A DNA stretch of 64,000 nucleotides from Vigna angularis (taxonomy: Eukaryota; Streptophyta; Magnoliopsida; Fabales; Fabaceae): contig NC_068973.1 in NCBI RefSeq assembly GCF_016808095.1, forward strand, positions 13,450,501 through 13,514,500, in the 5' to 3' direction. A program made the translations under genes and the position numbers. Shown piece by piece: positions 12,477 through 22,900 of the stretch (within the stretch, counting starts at the first letter, position 1; the number at the start of each line of letters is the position of its first letter). The notes under the pieces are model-generated. The model saw only the letters and a list, made by a program, of their open reading frames with translations. It had not been told where the DNA came from and did not search any database.

Positions 12477-12960
12477 ATGGAAAAAGTAGGAGCTGTGAAC
12501 AAACCAAATAATGAGCACTTTCTTATGGTCACAAACACATTGTTGCCATTGGCATTGGTCTTCACCATCTTCTGTGTTGTAGAGACTGCAAGGCAAAATG
12601 ATATACTTGCTCTTACCCAATTTCGCCTCCCAACCGACACCCACGGCAACCTTCTCTCGAACTGGACCAAAGCCGACGCATGTCCTCCGCGTGGCTCGAC
12701 GCCGAGTGCTCCCCAAACGTCAGAGTGGTGGGCCTCTCCTCCCTTCCCTCAACCTTCATGGTCCAATTGATTCTCTCTCCCACTAGTGTACCTCCGATTC
12801 CTCGATCCCCACAAAAACCTCCGCCTCCTTCTCCGCCTTGACATCTCCGACAACAACATCTACGGCCCAATCCCAAACCAATTCGCCAAACCAACACCAC
12901 TTCACTACAACACCCTCGACACGCCAACCCCTAACAACCCCCACCCCTGTCGCAACACTC
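12477..12960 (+). pseudogene. Captured, rearranged 5' fragment of a PXC1-like LRR receptor kinase gene
   Basis: The frame from 12477 has a hydrophobic signal-like segment (LLPLALVFTIFCVVETA), then ALTQFRLPTDTHGNLLSNWT, the N-terminal LRRNT region of PXC1-type (At2g36570-like) leucine-rich-repeat receptor kinases. The frame then shifts: PSLNLHGPIDSLS is read in another frame near 12745-12780. LRFLD and LLLRLDISDNNIYGPIPNQFA follow from about 12788 with the intervening LRRs deleted. No kinase domain is present. The higher GC of this stretch contrasts with the flanking transposon. It is a broken copy, not a working receptor. A short repeat (ccgtcagcgtcc at about 13011 and 13133) shows more local rearrangement. 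Confidence 0.8.
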
Positions 12961-13319
12961 ACAAGGACCAAAACCCGAACCCTAGCTGCAAACCAGCCAC
13001 CAACGAACCGCCGTCAGCGTCCGCAACAATAACCGCTTCAAACCGCCTTAGGACGACAACCTCACGCTTTAAACCAAAAAACTGCTTCGAATAGAGAGTA
13101 GGGAATGGAAGAGCGCCACCCAACAACGAACCTCCGTCAGCGTCCACACCACCAAACTCGCGCCATCAAACCACAACATCGAACCGGCTGACCACCACGA
13201 AAGTCGCAACCCTAAGTCAAGGAGTGAGTTTCGACAAAAGGGAGGGAGGTTGTTCTACTTTTGGGAGATTTGAAGAACAAATGCTCAAATTTTGAAGTTA
13301 AAACATCGGAGATATTACT

Positions 13320-13420
13320 GAAGAGCAAAAGCTTTCGGTATTTAATTTCACCAATACATTACCGAAGGCCTGAAGGCCGTCGGTAATTAACCTTCGGTAA
13401 TACGCGCTTTTATTGTAGTG
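13320..13420. repeat. Right subterminal repeats and terminus of CACTA element
   Basis: Contains TTACCGAAGGCCTGAAGGCCGTCGGTAAT-like inverted motif copies leading to the terminal TTGTAGTG. These match the family at the left end. Confidence 0.8.
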
Positions 13421-13423
13421 TTA

Positions 13424-15500
13424 GGACCATTGTATGTTCAAATAAATTTAATTAGTTTATGAAACTATTTCAATAAGATTAGCAAAAGACTGAACTAAAA
13501 AACCAATTTTTTATTTTAATTGTATAGGATAGGTCCAAGTGATGCGACTAATGTGTTCTATTATAGTAAGAAAATATTTGTGATTGTGCATAGAAGGTAT
13601 GACAATTAGCCTCCAAATGTAAAAGGATACAAAATTAAACAATTCACTAAAAAAAATCATTATTAGAAAAAGATAAATATGTGTTTGTTCAGAGAAATGA
13701 CAAAATTCACAAGGCAAATCAATTTTATTACATTCACTATAAGGGTACAAGTGTTTCAAAGTAAAACACTATCATGTAAAGGATGACTAAATCTAAGATG
13801 CCAAATATTATTCTTCCATGGAAAAAATTGTTTAAGTTGTGTAAACTAGTTTTTGGACAAGACTTCATTGTGTAAAGGTCATGTGTTGAACTTTACCTAC
13901 ACCAACCATTCTCATATATCTTTAATCCAAAATCCAATACTCATGAATGAAAAAAGAAAATTTAGATGGTAAGGAATGAATGAGCTGAGAAATTGAAATA
14001 AGATTCAAAGTGAAATTAAGAACATAAAGCACATTGGAGTGAAAAAGAGATATAGACAGAAAAAAACTATACCAAAAATATTGGTTTGAATCTCATTACC
14101 TTTATGCAATTTAACATGGATGGGAGAAATGTGTTTATGAATTTGAAACAAGAAAAAATTGTTACAAACATGAATAAAAGATCTTATGTCAATGATCCAA
14201 GTATTTTTGGGAAAAAGATTAGACAAGGCGCAAACAATAACCCGAGGTTTTGTTTAGAAGGAAGGTGGAAATGTGATAAAAAAAATTATACCATTCAAAA
14301 TATGATTGTTGCAAAAGAGACATTAAGGTTTGATGTTTCTTAGGCTTTGTTCACTTGAATGGATTTGGGAGAGAGTGATTGAACGAATTTGAGAAGATTT
14401 AAAGATAAATTTTTTGTTGTTTATTTGAGTGGATTTGGAAGTATGTGAGAGTGAATTTGGAAGTAAAGTTTGTGAGAATTACTGTAAGATTTGATTGATA
14501 TTACAGATTTGATTGAGAAAATCCAGTGGTGGTATCATAACCTTTATTAATATCGTTATTGAACATTATGAGTAGAATGAGAATTCTGCATGCGAGGACG
14601 AAGTACATTTTTTTATAACATGTTTTTATAGTGTGACTAGGACGATCACAATGAGCAAACACTTTATAACTTCGACCACAACCATAATCCTATTGGAATT
14701 TGAGGAAGTCTGAGATCAAATACCAAAACCACCACATTATGTGTCAAAGAGGGAAAATAACCAAGGTATGAGAATCATCAATATGCACCAAATTGACATT
14801 ACTATTCGATAAAAAGGAGAAAACATGATCAAGATTTGTTAACGAATACATCATCCTAATTTGAGAATGAACAACTGAGTATTGTTCATTAAGTCTTTTA
14901 AGAAAATGAAGGACATAATCGTCATCACCGTAACAATGTATAGTAGGAAAAAGATTGCAAAAAAAAAATTGATATTGAAATAACATGAAGGTAGGATTAA
15001 AGTTGGTCTAATTCATGTAAAAAGAGTTTGTAATTAAGTGAAATAAGCATTAATACTGATAGGACCTTGGAAAAGAGAGTATATCTCTTATTGGATATTA
15101 GAGATACAAAAAACATTTCCTCGATAGTAACCTTTTTCCAAAGTACTCCATATCTTAACAATGGTTTCCATTCAACAAACACTTGGAGCAATATTAACAT
15201 CAAAAGAGTGAACGAGCCATAACATTACAGTGGAATTACAACGATCCCAATGGCTAAACATGACGAAGCCAGGATGTGGACGATAATGAGAACCCAATAA
15301 GGACCATTTTGATCACCCACTAATATGCTCAAATTTGGAATGATTTCATTTGAAATGTCATATTTGCCCTTCATACATTGTAAAATACCACATAGAAATG
15401 AAAGTATTTGATTCCAAAGTTTGTATAATCGATTCCAACGCATGGTTAATAATAAATAAAGCATACATGGGTGCATTGTTTTTGTGAAGCTATGTAATTT
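13424..15500 (-). mobile_element. Ty1/copia retrotransposon, 5' half (gag, protease, integrase N-term), degenerate
   Basis: Minus-strand pieces continue the element at 7960-9476. The gag region is at about 15480-14744, with HWDRCNSTVMLWLVHSFD and VNIAPSVC then a later LNEQYSVVHSQI piece. Protease is at about 14226-14005 (TWIID, then VCNNFFLFQIHKHISPIHVKL). The gag-pre-integrase/integrase N-terminus is at about 13759-13511 (PCEFCHFSEQTHI, then SMHNHKYFLTI). A MITE-like insertion separates protease and gag. Frameshifts are frequent. No LTR pair or primer-binding site was recognised. Confidence 0.75.
14343..14515 (+). mobile_element. MITE-like repeat copy A (ggctttgttcactt family)
   Basis: A short segment rich in GAGTGGATTTGGAAG-type motifs. 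It matches the reverse complement of 16885-17045, including tttgttcactt, gtggatttggaagt and agtaaagtttgtgagaatta. It lies between protease and gag of the copia relic, so it is probably a later insertion. Confidence 0.6.
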
Positions 15501-16310
15501 TTTGCAGGTGAGAGATATGTTGGTTGGAGATTATGACCCATAGTGGAGACTGGTCTATGGTGATTCGAGGTTGATGGCTACTGCCATGTTAAAGATGAAG
15601 ATGAAGAACAAAACTTGAAGAAGGAGTTCAAGAAGAGTTGTATTCAGTTATTGAGGGTGTTGTATTCAGTTCCCATTTTGAGTATTCAGTTCTAGTGGAG
15701 AGAACAAATGCAAGTGATGCTTGTATTTAGTTCCCGCAAGCTTGTATTCGGTTTCACTTCACCCCTCGTCACTTGTATTTGGTTCCCATGGTGATTTATT
15801 CGGTTCCAGAAGCCTGCACACTTTTCCTCCATGCACTGATGTGTTTCCAAGCTTGGTGGTGTGCGTTGTGAGTCGTGACGAAGGTCTACAAGATGCAGAG
15901 GTCCATGAACATGTCCATGCAATAGGCCTAAAGTGCATGTAGAAATGGGAGTCCAAGGAGTTCCTTTTAATGGCAACACCCCTAACACTTTCTTTGTGTT
16001 GCAGGTTTTACGAAGGAGAAGGTGACTTTGGTCATACTTAAAGCTGGTGGAGGTGTTGTGAGGGAATACTACGTTGTGAAGGTGGTGGACCTTCATCATA
16101 TGACCATGAAGGTGTTTGGTGGTCATGGAACCCTTGTTAACAAGTTTTTATACTATTGCAGGTTAAGGCGATATGTAGTGGAGTCTCACTTGAAGCATAT
16201 TTTATTACATGGTTTCTTCCATGCTAACCTTGAGCATAGTGTTCTTGTTCTTAGAATTGTTAAGTTGTCTCTCATGACTTATCTTTTTAGAATGAGGGAG
16301 AGGAGATAGG
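15500..16310. other. Unassigned repeat-derived region with iterated tattcagttcc motif
   Basis: At least seven degenerate copies of GTATTCAGTTCC lie between about 15637 and 15810 at irregular 20-40 bp steps. The rest shows no recognisable protein. The relatively high GC and position beside the copia gag relic suggest retrotransposon leader or LTR material, but I cannot prove it. Confidence 0.4.
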
Positions 16311-16554
16311 AAGGATGTGTTTGGATGGGTATGACATATACCCCTATGAAAATGGAGAAAAATGTGTTTGAGTGTGATTATTTATACAATTCATTTATTC
16401 TTACTCACTCTTCCTCTCCAGTGGAGAGAAATTTCTCCATTTCCTTCTTATTTCTATTCTTCAAAACAAGTTTTTACTTTATTTCTATTTTACTTCCATC
16501 TATTGTATATTTTTTTGCATGTATTTTACTTCCAATGCAAATAGAAGATTAATG

Positions 16555-16760
16555 ATTTGTTTGGATTTTAAAAAATATATTCAAAATATATTATATTTTA
16601 AAAATAATTATATTAAAAAACTATTATATTTTAAAATAGTAATATTCAAAAAATATTATATTTTCCACTTGGCACTAAATTATATTAAAAAAATATTATA
16701 TTTTAAAAGTAATTATTTCAATTTACTAAATTACCTTTTTTTTACATTTTAAAAATTAAT
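16555..16760. repeat. AT-rich iterated atattatattttaaaa motif
   Basis: Several imperfect copies of atattatattttaaaa separated by 25-60 bp. No coding content. It lies just left of MITE copy B and may be part of a larger element. Confidence 0.5.
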
Positions 16761-16884
16761 TTTTTTTTCTCTTTATAAATATTTTTACAATTAAATATAA
16801 CATTAACAAATGTTATTTTATATTACTTTTATAATTAGGGGTATTTTGATAATCTTCAATTTCTACCAATTAAACAAATTTTTT

Positions 16885-17045
16885 TGTGTCACATCGGTTA
16901 AATCCTATACTAATTTTCACAAACTTTACTTTCAAATCCACTCTCACTCACTTCCAAATCCACTCAAAAACAACAATAAATTCACTCTCAAATTTCTTCA
17001 AATCCATCCAGCCACTCTCTTCCAAATCAATCATCTAAAGTGAAC
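16885..17045 (-). mobile_element. MITE-like repeat copy B, inverted relative to copy A
   Basis: The reverse complement of this segment aligns with 14343-14515 over most of its length. Shared blocks are gtggatttggaagtg, gtaaagtttgtgaaaatta and ttttgttcacttt. The terminal inverted repeats and target duplication could not be fixed. Confidence 0.6.
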
Positions 17046-17049
17046 AAAA

Positions 17050-18150
17050 TGCTTTAATAAACTAAACTATTTTTTATGCAAATTACCTAAACAAATTCCT
17101 ATATGACTAACTATGCAAAATGAATAAATAAATCAAACCAATAACTTTAAAATAGAAAAATTACTTGTTGAACCAAGTTTGAGTCCAAAGCTAGTCAAAG
17201 TGATTTTGAGAGCAAATGTATTTCTATATAATTTTGGGTTTTGATGCAATGTTATGTATTAATGGTTGATTTTCTCATCTAGACAAGTTTAATATGATGC
17301 TAATAAAATGATAAAACAAAGAATTGATCAAAATATGAAGACAGTAAGAAATGTCTAATTCTCAAAGCTTTTGAAACCTAAATCCTATGCAATGGTCAAA
17401 ATCTACAAAATTCATATAAAAAGAGGTAATTGTTGATACCAACATGAATAAAAACACTAAACAAACATGTTAAGTTGATTTAATCAATGTTGAAATCACA
17501 AAAACGCACAATCAATGTTGAAAACAAGTCAAAAGCAAGTGATGGGAATTTTAACTATATTACCTAACTTTGAAAAAAATAAGGATTTTGCATTCTAAAC
17601 CGAAAACTAATTATTGGAACATGTTAAAGATCATGGAAAAAAAATTAAAAATAGTAAGAAAAAACAAAAGCAGATATTTGAACTCAAAATCACGATGTGG
17701 GTTGCAAGATGAAAAAATGAATTTTTGAAGATAAAACCAACAACTTGATTCTTGATTACTACTTTTCAGCTTTTGATATCAGTCACTTCATTGAAAAACA
17801 TTGGATTATCAAGTGACATTGCACTACTTTGATATTGATCTTGAATTCAGAAATCAAATATAGAAAATGATAAAAGTTGGAAAATTAATGATCAAACATC
17901 CCTTAATTGATTTTGACAGCAAGAACATAAAATGAGTTTGAGAAGCATGAAATTGAAACTTAACTTGCAAGAACTTAAAAAAGAAAGATGTAAAATTGCT
18001 TGAAATTTAAATGGCAATCAAGAAATGAATTCAAGAACAGTAAATCAAAGCACTAACAATGAAGGGAAATAGAAATCTACATTAAAACTGGAAAATGAAA
18101 GAAAAGGTTTAGAGTATTAGCTTGGAAGATTCTAACAATATTGTGGCCTT
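17050..18150. other. AT-rich intergenic DNA, no gene seen
   Basis: No open frame of note and no recognised repeat. Confidence 0.6.
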
Positions 18151-18155
18151 GATCT

Positions 18156-18450
18156 TGTTGGGTACAAACAAAGTTCCACATCGGATAAAATAAGAGATGG
18201 ATATGGGTTTATATACACATAAGATATCTTCATTTTTAAGAGGCCTTTTGGAGTGGTATCAAAAGCAAACAAAAGCAAATCCGTGAGAGCTTAGCCCAAA
18301 GTGAACAATATCTTACTAGTGTGGACAATATCTTACTAGTGTGATGCTTAGTGTTTGACGAAAAGACTTCCGCTGTAGGGGAGGTGGAGGTAGAGAACCA
18401 TTGTCCTTTATTATCCGTGAGGGTGGACAATATCTTACTAGTGTGGAGAT
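18156..18450 (+). mobile_element. TRIM-like LTR retrotransposon fragment with primer-binding site
   Basis: Starts TGTTGGG and contains the ttccacatcgg motif common near plant LTR starts. A primer-binding-site-like tggtatcaaaagc at 18254 resembles the initiator tRNA-Met complement. After it come three copies of gacaatatcttactagtgtg (about 18304, 18325 and 18424). The short distance from start to PBS (about 100 bp) fits a terminal-repeat retrotransposon in miniature. No second LTR was found. Confidence 0.5.
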
Positions 18451-18868
18451 CTATGTGTACTTCCCTACAGATCAATTTCAAAATGTTTCTTTATGTTTCG
18501 ATATTTCACATGCATGTTCTAGCCTATTTATCTTTACGATTAGTTGTATAATAGAATACTAACTTTTTTTGAACATTAGAGGAAACAACATGAGATTATA
18601 ATATGTTACTTGATTTGAATATATCTTTCAGTGTTCTGACTCTTTTATTTTTTATTGTATCCTAATGAGTATTAACTAGTTCTTTCTATATTTATTTTGT
18701 AGAAACTATGTTTTCAACTCTAATGACATCTTCATCTAAATTAGCACATAGTAATATATGTTTGAGTTTTACATTTTTAATAATTTGTAGCTTTGACTTT
18801 CATTTCTAGAAAAGCAATCTTCTATTATCATCAAGAATTCCTTTTTCAATGACTTTAGATAAACCTTG

Positions 18869-18874
<6 letters not shown>

Positions 18875-18926
<52 letters not shown>
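18875..18926. repeat. (TA)n microsatellite
   Basis: About 52 bp of uninterrupted AT dinucleotides. Confidence 0.95.
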
Positions 18927-18929
<3 letters not shown>

Positions 18930-18938
18930 GAAATAATT

Positions 18939-19300
18939 GGAATAGTGTCATTTCACTCATCGAATCTATTAAACCTTTTCCTAGAAGTTTTTTTCTTCTT
19001 AAATACAATTACTTATTATGTTTGTGAGTAAATTTAGTTTAAAAATGCATAAATAAATAAAATAGTTTTATATTTTAAAAACAACTTATACTTAAGATAT
19101 TATTTATTTAAAAGAAATGGAATAGTGTCATTTCACTCATTGAGTTTATTTGTTTAAACTTTTTCTTAGAAGGGATTGTGTTTTAATACAATTACTTATT
19201 ATATTTTTAAGTAAATTTATTTTAAAAAACCATAACTAGAAAAACATTTTATTTTTTAAAAGCAAAGCAACTTATAAAATCCAGATGGACATAAGAAAGA
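18939..19300. repeat. Tandem duplication, about 180-bp unit, two copies
   Basis: ggaatagtgtcatttcactcat at 18939 recurs at 19119. Downstream similarity continues with aaatacaattacttattat and taagtaaattta-type blocks. Non-coding. Confidence 0.75.
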
Positions 19301-19826
19301 GAAAATACTTTCAAATCAAATATACGGTAAATAAATATATATTGAGTTGCTTATATAAAAATTACTTAAAATAAATCAATTAATTATTTTTATCATTAAC
19401 AAATATATAATAATCAAATGATTTAGTTTAAGTTGTTCCACATTATTTATACCCAAACACATGCCAATACCATTATGTTAATCCATAGTCATTAAATTCA
19501 TATCCATTACATTACAATATATTTTAACCTTATTTTATTTTAGAAGTTGCCATATTTAGAACAAAATTATACGTTTAATTACACTCTTGGTTCCATATAG
19601 TTAGATTTTATTTTCTATAATTTAAAACATCCCATTTCAGATCATATCGTTAGAACCATTTTACGTTTTTTCTCTGCTTCCTCAAATATTGACTAACATC
19701 GTTTATATGATATAATTCACGTAAATTTCAATAATGCAAACGAATTTAGACGACGAGGTGAATAAAATAAAATAAAAATGATAATATGAAATGTTTTAAA
19801 CTATCTTTTGGAATAGTGAAATCGAA

Positions 19827-19829
<3 letters not shown>
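19301..19829. other. AT-rich region upstream of the TPR gene, no gene seen
   Basis: No coding frame. Likely distal promoter or intergenic DNA of the TPR gene starting at 19980. Confidence 0.5.

Positions 19830-19873
<44 letters not shown>
19830..19873. repeat. (TA)n microsatellite in the TPR gene promoter region
   Basis: About 44 bp of TA dinucleotides ending roughly 107 bp before the TPR start codon, so near the expected transcription start. Length changes here could affect the promoter, which is inference. Confidence 0.9.
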
Positions 19874-19877
<4 letters not shown>

Positions 19878-19979
19878 TTATTTATTTTTATTTTTTTTTG
19901 ACGTGAAATCCTAATCCCAACGAGTTTAGAAAAAAAAGTATATAACAGGAAAACGCGAAACCTAACTAACACTCAAGAA

Positions 19980-22900
19980 ATGGCGGAGAAGTTTGGAGTA
20001 GCAGCAGTAGCAGAAGAGAGCTCTAACTCCAGGGTTCCACACCATACGACAGCGAAGCTCGTCGTTTTGGCCGACCTCAACGTTGATCCTCCCGAAGCCG
20101 ACGACGACGACTCTTCCCTTGTCCCTCCTCCATCGATTGCAACGTAATACTCTCTTCCTCATTCTGGCATAATTTCAATTTTCCCTTTTCATCTTTTGTT
20201 TTATGATTTTCTGCCTTGGAGAACCAATTGAAATCTCTAATTTAGAAACTTACCAAACCCTTAGAGGTCATAGCCAGAAGAACATTAATTTTTTAAACTC
20301 TGCGTAAATTTAAATGTTGTGAGACTTTTGGAAATATAGTCAGTCTTCATCTTTTTATGGCTGTATTGAAAGCATTGCAAATTGCAATGGCTGTTTGTTT
20401 CGGGTGGGTTGTTTTGGGTGTAGGCTGAAAGAGCAGGAAGATGGAGAAAGGGTGTTAATTTTGTTGAAGGTAGTGGCTTCCGTAACAGACTGTGGTGGGT
20501 TACATGATGTATTGTAGGGGAAATTTATAAGGATGAATACGGTTATATTTTATATTTTTGGGAGGACTAAAATGTGGTGACTTTTTAGCTCTTTGAGTGA
20601 TTAAATTTTAGTTTTTTATTAAAAAAACTAACATAGTGACATGTGTAACATGGATAACCAACTTCAGGTTGAGGGATTACTGAAAGAATAAAGTGTAAAA
20701 GGAAAGTACTACAGGTTTAGGTATCAAAAGTGGAAATATTTTTTATTGGAATGTATAAGCCTGCATTTCATTGTGATTTTCCATGCAATTTCAATTTTAG
20801 AACTTCCTACTTATTGATTCCTTAACTAGTGTCCTAAAGGTATTAGTTAGTAGCACCCAATATAAAATATATAAGTACTTCTTTGCGCTGTGTTATAATA
20901 TGACATATTATTCATCGTGATTTTTTCTGCATTTTTCCGTTTTGTTATGTAGAAGATATGTTTTCTTGCTTATGACTCGTTTAATGGTCACCAATATTCT
21001 CTAAAATGTCGTTTTGATGGTAGGACCTATTACTGTCTGAGACAGTATCTGTTTGTTGCTTCTTGTCATTTATATTTTTTAATGAATATATAGTTTGGCG
21101 AATGATGAAAGTGGTCAAGATAAGAGTTTGTTGTCCAAAGACACTGATAGCATTGAAGGTGAAAGTAAAAAGTTGAACAAACTGGGCAGATGTCGTTCCA
21201 GACTTAGCAAGACAGAGTCTTCTCTTGATTGTGGAGCTGATGCAGATGGTGATCAACATGTTCAAGGACCTCCTTCATCTCGGGAGGAAAAAGTTAGCAG
21301 TGTGAAGACTGTAAGTTTACTCTAATGTTGTTAGATATTTTCCTCATTTATTAAAAACATCCTACTTTTAAACTCTAGTAAGTTTGTGTGTCCTTGAGAA
21401 TACACACACACACAGAGTGAGGAAATGTGAAGGTGAGAACTCTTTTATTTTGAGAAATGAGAACTATACAATCATACATGAAATGTCAAGATTGAAAGTT
21501 AGTTGGTGGTCACATGAGTACTTAAAAAACCATGTCTATTTTTTCTTTTAATCTAGACCACTAAGATGTAATCTAATGGTTTATATTCATTGTTCTAATT
21601 TGTTTTTAAAAGTGACAAGTTTTCTCAGAATCAAAATGTCTATTTTTTTTATTTGTTGAATTATTTAGGAAGTTGATACATGGGCAATCAGATATAAATT
21701 TCAACTGTTATTTCCAGTAAAATATGACCAGAGATTAATCATGCCAAGTCATGGTGATGGAAATAGTTTTTAACATGTTTTTCTTTATTAGATAAAATAT
21801 TTCTAGCCATCCTATTGAGATGTGGTGTATATGGGATACCAGTTGAAGATGGAGACATTTTCTTGTTTCTATGTTGCCATTTAGAAAAAAAAAGTTCTCA
21901 ATGTTTTCTTCTCAAGTTTTGAACGTGTTGTAGCTGTTATGAATTTTTACTGAGCCTAAAATGTTGTATTTATTGGGACAAGGTGACTTGGTGATAGTCC
22001 AATATTCAAACATTATTCTTTTTTCTCTGTACTTCCTTTTTATGTGTAGAATGGCAGCATAATTTCAATATAACTCAATTGGTTATTTGTTGTTTTGCTT
22101 ATATGTAACGTATTATAATGGGTTTTGTTTGATATGGATCTATGGCTGTGAATCAAGTCTAGTGCCAGCTGTTCACTCAACCGGTAGCTTACTATGATTG
22201 ATTTTATTTTGTTTTCTTAGAAACTAATCACTGCATTTCCATATTCAGTTGCTTATTTAGCAAAGTGGGACATTGTAAAGCCAAGACTGCAATTTTAACA
22301 ATAATAATTTGTTTTCATGCCACTGTAATTTTTGCCATTGTTGTTATTATTGCTGTTGTTGTTTTTGTTTTATTACCAACAAAATAAGTTTATGTTTAGG
22401 GCTTGGTTCATGTTGCAAAGAAGATGCCCAAAAATGCTCATGCTCATTTTATACTTGGCCTAATGTACCAAAGATTAAGCCAGCCTCAAAAGGTACTAAG
22501 CAGTGCTTTCAATTGTACTTGTTACTATTGATACGGATAACTTACTCGATGTCTATCAAAAAAATTTTAGGCTGTGTTGGCTTATGAGAAGGCAGAACAG
22601 ATCTTGCTCAGGCCTGAGGCTGAGATTGATAGGCCAGAGTTGCTTTCGTTAGTTCAGATTCACCATGCACAGGTGCAATGGTCATAATTTGATGGATTAA
22701 TGATTCTAATATCTCTGTTCATTAACATATTTTATAATCCTTTTAGTGCCTGTTACTAGAAAGTTCATCAGAAAATAGTTCTGATAAAGAACTTGAGCCT
22801 CATGAACTTGAGGAGATTCTGTCTAAGCTGAAAGAGTCAGTGCAGTCAGATGTTAGACAGACAGCTGTATGGAACACACTGGGTTTTATCCTTCTTAAAA

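Larger units (their letters stand above)
9481..13420. mobile_element. Non-autonomous CACTA (En/Spm-type) DNA transposon, 3,940 bp, with captured gene fragments
   Basis: The left end begins CACTACAAAAAA and the right end finishes TTGTAGTG, its inverted counterpart. A 3-bp target duplication TTA lies at 9478-9480 and 13421-13423, the length typical of CACTA elements. Both subterminal regions carry many direct and inverted copies of TTACCGAAGGC-like motifs. No transposase was recognised inside. The interior holds fragments of a PWP1-like WD40 gene (minus strand) and a PXC1-like LRR receptor kinase gene (plus strand). The element interrupts a copia integrase gene whose two halves lie on each side, which confirms the boundaries. 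Confidence 0.93.

Noticed and set aside
12786..13094. Possible working LRR protein from the plus-strand frame
   Set aside because: Only a few LRR residues remain, followed by shifted Pro/Thr-rich sequence without domains.
12419..13147. Several minus-strand frames rich in Val, Gly and Cys
   Set aside because: They are antisense shadows of the GC-rich captured receptor-kinase fragment.
18769..19008. Minus-strand frame with an Ile-Tyr run
   Set aside because: The run is the translation of the TA microsatellite.
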